Assembly: GCA_021767305.1 (NCBI GenBank) | Contig: JAASTL010000014.1 | Location: 1 to 10,101 of the forward strand | Length of the DNA: 10,101 bases | DNA from: Piscirickettsiaceae bacterium | GTDB lineage: Bacteria > Pseudomonadota > Gammaproteobacteria > Thiomicrospirales > Thiomicrospiraceae | Direction of reading: 5' to 3' | Shown: piece after piece, positions 5,782 through 10,101 of the stretch | Layout of the letters: each line of letters starts with the position of its first letter | Numbering within the stretch: the first letter of the stretch is position 1 | Translations under genes and position numbers: made by a program | Notes under the pieces: model-generated | Database searches by the model: none | Seen by the model: only the letters and a program-made list of their open reading frames with translations | Told to the model about the DNA's origin: nothing

Positions 5782-7212
5782 ATGGATACTACAGCAAAGC
5801 CACAATATGATAATGGCGTGGTTAAGTATTTAGCGGTAGGTGCGATTACTTTTCTGGTGCTAGGTACTTTAATGGGTACTTTTGCAGCAGCACAGTTAGC
5901 GTGGCCTGCGTTAAACTTTGATATTGCGGAAATCACTTTTGCTCGTTTACGTGTTATGCATACTAACACTGTAATCTTTGCATTCGGTGGTATGACGTTA
6001 ATGGCAACCGCGTTCTACACAGTTCAAAGAACAAACGGTGTCAAACTTTGGAGTAACGGATTAGCTTGGGTAACCGCTATTCTGTTCACAATCGGCCTAT
6101 TAGGTGTGGTTGTAACAATCTCTCTAGGTATGACAACGGGTAAAGAGTACCACGAACAAGAATGGCCACTGGCAATTGCCGTTGCCCTTGTTTGGACGCT
6201 TTACACAATCAACTTCGTAATGACAATTGCATCACGTAACAAAGAAACGCACCCAAGTGTATATGTTTCTAACTGGTTCTTCCTAGGTATGATGATTGCA
6301 ATCACTTACCTTTACGTTGTAAACGGTCTAGCGATTCCGGTTTCATTATTCCGTTCATATTCATTATTTGCTGGTGTTCAAGATGCGATGATCCAGTGGT
6401 GGTGGGGTCACAACGCGGTTGGTTTCTTCTTGACAGCTGGTTTCCTTGCAATCATGTACTACTTCGTACCTAAGCAAGCACAGCGTCCAATTTACTCTTA
6501 CCGTCTATCGGTTATCCACTTCTGGGCATTAATGTTCGGTTATGTATGGTTAGGTGCTCACCACCTTCAGTACACAGCACTTCCAGATTGGACTGGTTCT
6601 CTAGGTGCGGTAATCTCCCTAGCGATGATCATTCCTTCATGGGGTGGTGCACTTAACGGTATGTTGACACTTTCAGGTGCTTGGGACCGTCTACGTACAG
6701 ACTACATCCTACGTTTCTTGATTATCTCGTTAGCTTTCTACGCGATGTCTACTTTCGAAGGGCCTGTAATGGCTGCGAAAACTGTAAACGCTCTATCTCA
6801 CTACACTGATTGGACGGTTGGTCACGTTCACTCTGGTGCTTTAGGTTGGGTTGCTATGGTTTCTATCGGTGCTTTGTATCACATGGTTATGAAGCTTTGG
6901 AACACTGAAATGTACTCAATGAAGTTAATTAACTTCCACTTCTGGTTGGCAACAATTGGTACTGTGTTCTACATCGTTGCGATGTGGGTATCAGGTATCA
7001 TGCAGGGTCTAATGTGGCGTGCTTATGACGAGTACGGAACACTTGCATATACCTTTGCTGAGTCAGTATCTGCAATGCATCCATACTATGTCATGCGTAC
7101 ATTCGGTGGTTTCTTATTCTTCACCGGTGCAGCAATCATGCTATATAACGTTGTTATGACAATTCGTATGGCAAACGCTAAGCAAACTGCTGGTGTTGAA
7201 GCGCGCGCATAA
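5782..7212 (+). CDS. ccoN: CcoN, catalytic subunit I of cbb3 cytochrome c oxidase
   Basis: Integral-membrane heme-copper oxidase subunit that reduces oxygen to water and pumps protons; the high-affinity C-type oxidase used at low oxygen. Seen: His60 (low-spin heme b, in RVMHTNTVIFAFGG), His210 in WWWGHNAVGFF with Tyr254, the pair equivalent to the His-Tyr cross-link of P. stutzeri, His260 and His261 (CuB, in GAHHLQYTALPDW), Glu326 in STFEGP, and HVHSGALGW with His348 (heme b3) and His350 (heme b). There are about twelve hydrophobic segments and 476 residues, normal for the family. The ribosome-binding site AAAGGGG lies 10 bases before ATG. The body of the gene is rich in TTC, AAC and similar codons typical of strongly expressed genes. 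Confidence 0.99.
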   Translation: MDTTAKPQYDNGVVKYLAVGAITFLVLGTLMGTFAAAQLAWPALNFDIAEITFARLRVMHTNTVIFAFGGMTLMATAFYTVQRTNGVKLWSNGLAWVTAILFTIGLLGVVVTISLGMTTGKEYHEQEWPLAIAVALVWTLYTINFVMTIASRNKETHPSVYVSNWFFLGMMIAITYLYVVNGLAIPVSLFRSYSLFAGVQDAMIQWWWGHNAVGFFLTAGFLAIMYYFVPKQAQRPIYSYRLSVIHFWALMFGYVWLGAHHLQYTALPDWTGSLGAVISLAMIIPSWGGALNGMLTLSGAWDRLRTDYILRFLIISLAFYAMSTFEGPVMAAKTVNALSHYTDWTVGHVHSGALGWVAMVSIGALYHMVMKLWNTEMYSMKLINFHFWLATIGTVFYIVAMWVSGIMQGLMWRAYDEYGTLAYTFAESVSAMHPYYVMRTFGGFLFFTGAAIMLYNVVMTIRMANAKQTAGVEARA

Positions 7213-7228
7213 ATAAGTAAGACATCGA

Positions 7229-7248
7229 GGCGGCTTGGATAAGCCGCC
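7229..7248 (+). other. Stable GC-rich hairpin between ccoN and ccoO
   Basis: GGCGGCTT (7229-7236) and AAGCCGCC (7241-7248) form a perfect 8-bp stem with a GGAT loop, inside the 71-bp ccoN-ccoO gap. No U-run follows on the plus strand, so it is not a standard terminator. Such intercistronic stems commonly protect the upstream message from 3' exonucleases and set subunit ratios; that role is inferred here. Confidence 0.6.
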
Positions 7249-7261
7249 AAAAATGAATTTA

Positions 7262-7285
7262 ATGAGTTGAGGAGCACAAACTCAT
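7262..7285 (+). promoter_or_regulatory. Hairpin enclosing the ccoO ribosome-binding site
   Basis: ATGAGTT (7262-7268) and AACTCAT (7279-7285) are perfect 7-bp inverted copies. The 10-base loop GAGGAGCACA carries the strong Shine-Dalgarno GAGGAG (7269-7274), and the first two bases of the ccoO AUG lie in the 3' arm. The structure would leave the ribosome-binding site exposed but pair the start codon. The pairing is seen; control of CcoO synthesis is inference. Confidence 0.5.
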
Positions 7286-8114
7286 GTCTGATAATCATGA
7301 ACCAAAAAATATCCAAGAGGGTCTAGAGAGAAATATCTTTGGACTATTCTTGGCAACAGCATTAGCCGTATCGATTGCGGGTATTGTTGAAATCGTGCCG
7401 TTGTTCTATCTCAAGTCTGCAGTGGACTACACTGAGCAAACAGATAAATACGGTAACGCTAAAAACGAAAAGTTCCCTGAGTTAGTTTGGGAACGTACTT
7501 TCACTGAAGATGCAGAAGGTAAGCTAGTATCTGATAAGGCGCTTTACAAGTTTGATGGTAATGGTAAGCCTGTATTAGCTGACTGGAAAGCGGGTGATGG
7601 TGTTCGTCCATATACTCCTTTAGAGTTGGCAGGTCGCGATCTTTACCTACGTGAAGGTTGTTATATCTGTCACTCACAAATGATTCGTCCATTCCGTGAT
7701 GAGCGTGAGCGTTACGGTCACTACTCATTGGCTACAGAATCTATGTATGACCACCCAATGCAATGGGGTTCTAAGCGTACTGGTCCAGACCTAGCTCGTT
7801 TAGGTGGTAAATATTCTGATGAATGGCACGTACTTCACTTACTACGTCCTCAAGACATGGTTCCAGAATCGGTTATGCCTGCTTACCCATGGTTAGCAGA
7901 AACTCCGGTTTCTGAAGACTTCTTCGGCACTAAGCGTGATATGAAGAAACGTCTTGAAGTAATGCGTACATTAGGTGTTCCTTACACTGATTGGGAAATC
8001 GAGAATGCTGATAAAGCAATCGAAGGTTACACCGAAATGGATGCAATGGTTGCTTACCTACAAGTTTTAGGAACGATGGTTAAGCTGGATGACAGCAAGA
8101 CTTATCGTCAATAG
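7284..8114 (+). CDS. ccoO: CcoO, mono-heme cytochrome c subunit II of cbb3 oxidase
   Basis: Membrane-anchored periplasmic cytochrome c that passes electrons from CcoP to CcoN. Seen: an N-terminal membrane helix at about residues 18-42 ([20 protein letters not shown]), the heme site Cys126-x-x-Cys129-His130 in [15 protein letters not shown], the axial Met198 in [24 protein letters not shown], and the ending [15 protein letters not shown]. At 276 residues it is long: Pseudomonas-type CcoO proteins are near 200. The excess is mainly a stretch of about 50 residues at 50-106, charged and probably periplasmic, between the membrane anchor and [17 protein letters not shown] lies 9 bases before ATG. 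It follows ccoN by 71 bp and precedes ccoQ by 5 bp. Confidence 0.98.
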   Translation: MSDNHEPKNIQEGLERNIFGLFLATALAVSIAGIVEIVPLFYLKSAVDYTEQTDKYGNAKNEKFPELVWERTFTEDAEGKLVSDKALYKFDGNGKPVLADWKAGDGVRPYTPLELAGRDLYLREGCYICHSQMIRPFRDERERYGHYSLATESMYDHPMQWGSKRTGPDLARLGGKYSDEWHVLHLLRPQDMVPESVMPAYPWLAETPVSEDFFGTKRDMKKRLEVMRTLGVPYTDWEIENADKAIEGYTEMDAMVAYLQVLGTMVKLDDSKTYRQ

Positions 8115-8119
8115 TTGTT

Positions 8120-8305
8120 GTGAGTAATCTAGAACGTTATTTTAGTACTGACTGGGCGTCTATGACGACCCAGGATTGGGCTGGTTTGATCATCACTGTC
8201 TTGGTGTTCTTAGGCATGCTCATTACATTTTGGTTGGCATTGCGTCCAAGCAAACGTAAAGAGATGGAAGAGCAAAAATACAAGATACTTGATGATGACG
8301 ATTAG
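8120..8305 (+). CDS. ccoQ: CcoQ, small accessory subunit of cbb3 oxidase
   Basis: Small single-span membrane protein that in other bacteria stabilises the cbb3 complex. The chosen start is GTG at 8120, five bases after the ccoO stop, giving 61 residues, but no clear Shine-Dalgarno precedes it, so translation would rely on coupling. An alternative ATG at 8162 would give 47 residues and still keep the helix. Seen: a membrane helix at about 21-43 (WAGLIITVLVFLGMLITFWLA), then the basic RPSKRK stretch and a Glu/Lys tail ending in DDDD. Sequence conservation in CcoQ is low; the position between ccoO and ccoP and the topology make the call. Confidence 0.85.
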   Translation: MSNLERYFSTDWASMTTQDWAGLIITVLVFLGMLITFWLALRPSKRKEMEEQKYKILDDDD

Positions 8306-8326
8306 CCGATTTGAGGAGAATTAATT

Positions 8327-9253
8327 ATGGCAGGACATAATCCATGGCCGGATGAAGGAAACACTGGTCATATTTGGGATGAAGATATTCGTGAATTAGA
8401 TAACCCGCCACCGCTGTGGTGGATGTTATCGTTCTACGCGAGTTTCATCATGATCGTTTTCTATGCATTGTATTACCCTACGATTCCACTAACGGATGAA
8501 ACCGGTGAGTTCACTAAAGGTATGGCTGGATGGACTCAGGTAGGTGAGTATCACGAAGACTTTAAAGTACTGAGAGACTGGCGTGTAGCTAAGTTCGCAG
8601 ATAAAGAAGAGAAGTTAGCATCTATGGATGTAGCAGACATTCTTAAAGATGACGAACTGAAGTCTTATGCTATCGCTACTTCAAAAGTATTGTTCGGTGA
8701 TTACTGTGCAGGTTGTCACGCTGCCGGTGGTGCGGGTAACCCTAACTTCCCAGTATTGGCTGATGATGATTGGCTTTGGGGTGGTAACATCAAACAGATC
8801 GAAGCTTCTCTAATTAATGGTCGTGTTGGTAACATGCCGGCTAAAGGAATGATGGGTAATCTAACCGAGCAGGAAATGCAGGATGTTACAGATTACGTTA
8901 TCGCTCTTTCAGAAGGTAAAGGTGGCGATGCTGCCTACGCTGCCGGTAAAGCGGCATACCAAAAAGGTATGTGTTTAGCTTGTCACGGTCCAGCAGGTAA
9001 GCCTCTTGCTCCTGCAGGTGCGGCAAACCTAACTGACCAAGTATGGCGTTTCCAAGGGATCCCTGGTGATTTAAATGCATCTGTGCGTGATTCTGTTTAT
9101 TACACTATTGCTTATGGTGTAAACGTTAAGAAAGATATGGATAAACCAACTCGTCAGGGTGTAATGCCTTCTTTCAAAGAGCGTCTACCAAATGCTGACG
9201 TGAATATTAAACGACTATCTGTTTATGTTCACGCGCTTGGTGGCGGTCAATAA
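8327..9253 (+). CDS. ccoP: CcoP, di-heme cytochrome c subunit III of cbb3 oxidase
   Basis: Membrane-anchored periplasmic cytochrome with two c-type hemes, the electron entry point of the oxidase. Seen: HIWDEDIRELDNPPPLWW at 15-32 before the membrane helix at about 30-52, the first heme site Cys127-x-x-Cys130-His131 (CAGCH) with Met170 (NMPA) as likely axial ligand, and the second site Cys216-x-x-Cys219-His220 (CLACH) with Met280 (VMPSF). At 308 residues it is normal for the family. GAGGAG at 8313-8318 lies 8 bases before ATG. It is the last gene of the ccoNOQP operon, followed by a strong terminator. Confidence 0.98.
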   Translation: MAGHNPWPDEGNTGHIWDEDIRELDNPPPLWWMLSFYASFIMIVFYALYYPTIPLTDETGEFTKGMAGWTQVGEYHEDFKVLRDWRVAKFADKEEKLASMDVADILKDDELKSYAIATSKVLFGDYCAGCHAAGGAGNPNFPVLADDDWLWGGNIKQIEASLINGRVGNMPAKGMMGNLTEQEMQDVTDYVIALSEGKGGDAAYAAGKAAYQKGMCLACHGPAGKPLAPAGAANLTDQVWRFQGIPGDLNASVRDSVYYTIAYGVNVKKDMDKPTRQGVMPSFKERLPNADVNIKRLSVYVHALGGGQ

Positions 9254-9286
9254 GGTTGGTGCAGTTGCAATGACTTTATGAAGATT

Positions 9287-9318
9287 AAGGAGAACAATAG
9301 TTCTCCTTTTTCGTTTTT
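9287..9318 (+). terminator. Intrinsic terminator of ccoNOQP
   Basis: AAGGAGAAC (9287-9295) and GTTCTCCTT (9300-9308) form a perfect 9-bp stem with an AATA loop, followed by a run of T to 9311 and a second TTTTT at 9314-9318. It lies 33 bp after the ccoP stop. This is a textbook rho-independent terminator on the plus strand. Confidence 0.88.
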
Positions 9319-9332
9319 AGCGATCTAAAAAA

Positions 9333-9348
9333 CTTGATATTAATCAAG
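9333..9348. promoter_or_regulatory. Perfect-consensus FNR/ANR box
   Basis: C-TTGAT-ATTA-ATCAA-G matches the FNR consensus TTGAT-N4-ATCAA at all ten defined bases, with one more symmetric pair outside. It sits between the ccoP terminator and the start codon of the 46-residue gene, its centre only 21 bases before the AUG. Activation at -41.5 would therefore place the start site near 9382, inside that gene. Repression, or use of an internal promoter, are the alternatives. The match is seen; binding is inferred. Confidence 0.7.
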
Positions 9349-9361
9349 ATTGGAGAAAATC

Positions 9362-9502
9362 ATGAATGATTTAAATAGCGATTTCGTATTGTGGATTTCA
9401 CTAGGTGCATTGGTATTGTCCATTGTTGCTTTGATTGGTTTTGGTTGGAAAGCAACCCGCGGTATCGAAGGTCTAGAGAAAGATGAGCACAAAGACGATT
9501 AG
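9362..9502 (+). CDS. 46-residue single-span membrane protein of the cco locus
   Basis: Not recognised with certainty. The start is ATG at 9362 with TGGAG 6 bases upstream; the stop is TAG at 9500. Seen: a short polar N-terminus MNDLNSDF, one membrane helix at about 8-28 (FVLWISLGALVLSIVALIGFG), then a charged tail WKATRGIEGLEKDEHKDD. By size, topology and place it could be a small accessory subunit (CcoM type) or an assembly factor (CcoS type), but the CcoS tail pattern is not convincingly matched. It is cut off from ccoP by a terminator and from ccoG by a long hairpin, and a perfect FNR box lies just upstream, so it looks like its own transcription unit. The ribosome-binding site, coherent helix and conserved setting argue that it is real. 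Confidence 0.8.
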   Translation: MNDLNSDFVLWISLGALVLSIVALIGFGWKATRGIEGLEKDEHKDD

Positions 9503-9562
9503 TGTAAATCTATAAATTGAAGTAGGCTCCACTTGGAGCCTATTTTTGTTTATAGATTTACA
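9503..9562 (+). terminator. Very long nested hairpin, terminator-like, after the 46-residue gene
   Basis: An inner stem TAGGCTCC (9523-9530) and GGAGCCTA (9535-9542) with an ACTT loop is followed by TTTTT (9543-9547), like a standard terminator. It is enclosed by an outer perfect 14-bp pair, TGTAAATCTATAAA (9503-9516) with TTTATAGATTTACA (9549-9562). The six bases between the stems can mostly pair with G-U wobbles, giving an almost continuous 28-bp hairpin. It begins directly after the TAG stop. Termination by the inner part is likely; the outer part may protect the 3' end or work on the opposite strand. Confidence 0.75.
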
Positions 9563-9581
9563 TAAAAACAATTACTTATGC

Positions 9582-9610
9582 ATGACCTAAATAAATCTAT
9601 AAAATAAAAT
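9582..9610 (+). promoter_or_regulatory. Candidate ccoG promoter
   Basis: ATGACC (9582-9587) and TAAAAT (9605-9610) are separated by 17 bases and match sigma-70 boxes at 4 of 6 and 5 of 6 positions. Transcription would start near 9617, about 21 bases before the ccoG ATG. It lies after the long hairpin, fitting ccoG as the start of a separate unit. The AT-rich context limits confidence. Confidence 0.35.
9592..9603 (+). repeat. Third copy of TAAATCTATAAA
   Basis: This 12-base direct copy of 9505-9516 is also the exact reverse complement of 9549-9560. The middle copy can therefore pair either with the first (terminator-like hairpin) or with this one (31-base loop), the two folds excluding each other. 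It lies 34 bases before the ccoG start and overlaps the spacer of the candidate ccoG promoter. Confidence 0.6.
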
Positions 9611-9637
9611 TTTTCGATTAGTTGCAGGGATAGCACT

Positions 9638-10101
9638 ATGTCAGATAACAAACAAGCTTATAAAGATGATGGTCGTACCGGATCAGTTTTAGATGATCTA
9701 GAGACCGACAATAAAAACCTTCAAAATATTGGTATTGAGATTTTACCTGTCCACACAGAAGGTACGGTTCACGCTAAACGTATGGATGGTAAGTTTAGAA
9801 CCATTAAATGGATTACAGCGGCATTTTGGATTTCGCTATTCGTATTTCCGTATTTCCGCTGGGATGGCCATCAAGCGATTCTTTTTGATTTAGTTAATCG
9901 TCAATTCCATATCTTTGGCATTACTATATTGCCGCAGGATATTTGGGTATTGGCAATGATTCTACTCTTTTTTGCCTTGTTGCTCGCGGCTTCGACTGCA
10001 GTAGCCGGCCGACTATGGTGTGGTTATTTCTGTTTCCATACAGTTTGGACGGATGTTTTTACTTGGATCGAAGAAAAGTTTGAAGGTCAGCCAAACAAGC
10101 G
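9638..10101 (+). CDS. ccoG: CcoG (FixG/RdxA family) cbb3 oxidase assembly protein, N-terminal part
   Basis: Polytopic membrane iron-sulfur protein that, in studied relatives, reduces copper for delivery to the CuB site of CcoN. The start is ATG at 9638 with AGGGA 7 bases upstream; 154 residues are visible and the rest lies past the right edge. Seen: a polar N-terminus of about 50 residues, membrane segments near 57-72 and 101-123, RWDGHQA, and GRLWCGYFCFHTVWTDVFTWIE at 124-145 with Cys128 and Cys132. Relatives usually have Cys-Pro-Gln in the second half of that motif (CGYxCPQTVW); here it is Cys-Phe-His. The ferredoxin-like CxxCxxCxxxC sites expected later are outside the window. The place after ccoNOQP fits ccoGHIS. 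Confidence 0.94.
   Translation, partial: MSDNKQAYKDDGRTGSVLDDLETDNKNLQNIGIEILPVHTEGTVHAKRMDGKFRTIKWITAAFWISLFVFPYFRWDGHQAILFDLVNRQFHIFGITILPQDIWVLAMILLFFALLLAASTAVAGRLWCGYFCFHTVWTDVFTWIEEKFEGQPNK

Noticed and set aside
5601..5810. Short plus-strand frame (from TTG 5601 or ATG 5640) in front of ccoN
   Set aside because: It overlaps the ccoN start out of frame, contains the candidate -10 box, has a poorly spaced ribosome-binding site and no recognisable domain. Best read as leader DNA.
7229..7248. Rho-independent terminator after ccoN
   Set aside because: The stem is followed by AAAAATG on the plus strand, not a T-run, and ccoO must be co-expressed with ccoN.
9389..9502. TTG start giving a 37-residue CcoM-sized protein
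   Set aside because: No ribosome-binding site precedes TTG 9389, while ATG 9362 has TGGAG at ideal spacing.
1..10101. Defence system, mobile element, phage or CRISPR
   Set aside because: No repeats with spacers, transposase, integrase, nuclease or toxin-antitoxin pair is visible on either strand; every long frame is a core metabolic, export or respiratory gene.

Overview
The window looks like chromosomal core DNA of a gammaproteobacterium. The proteins read like those of the Thiomicrospira/Hydrogenovibrio/Thiomicrorhabdus type of sulfur-oxidising bacteria. That placement is from memory of protein style and gene order; no search was run. The DNA is moderately AT-rich in genes and very AT-rich between them. 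No insertion sequence, phage gene, tRNA, rRNA or CRISPR array is visible.

Positions 1-5260 (minus strand) hold one long co-directional cluster, read right to left: hisB, hisH, hisA, hisF, hisE, hinT (HIT-family nucleotide hydrolase), tatA, tatB and the 5' part of tatC, which runs off the left edge. The his genes are packed tightly: 0 bp between hisB and hisH, 34 bp between hisH and hisA, 3 bp between hisA and hisF, and a 4-bp ATGA overlap between hisF and hisE. They encode steps from PR-ATP to imidazole-acetol phosphate, except that hisI (PR-AMP cyclohydrolase) is absent from between hisF and hisE. The tatABC genes encode the twin-arginine export machine for folded proteins.

Positions 5261-5781 form a divergent intergenic region of about 520 bp with no convincing gene. 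It holds a candidate his promoter on the minus strand and a candidate ccoN promoter on the plus strand. The ccoN promoter has a consensus TATAAT and an FNR/ANR-like dyad at about -61.5.

Positions 5782-10101 (plus strand) hold the cbb3 cytochrome oxidase locus: ccoN, ccoO, ccoQ, ccoP, a strong terminator, a 46-residue membrane protein gene, a second very long terminator-like hairpin, and the 5' part of ccoG. CcoN, CcoO and CcoP make the high-affinity oxygen-reducing, proton-pumping complex, CcoQ is its small accessory subunit, and CcoG belongs to the copper/assembly module. All the expected heme and copper ligands are present.

The gene content is ordinary. The points worth a second look are mostly at RNA and regulatory scale. 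They are: a perfect FNR box directly in front of the 46-residue gene; that gene's isolation between two terminators; a 60-nt nested hairpin whose arm recurs a third time, giving mutually exclusive folds before ccoG; hairpins that place the ribosome-binding site in a loop before ccoO, hinT and perhaps tatA; a stable hairpin between ccoN and ccoO; an insertion of about 50 residues in CcoO; and a HinT that stops right after its catalytic histidine triad.
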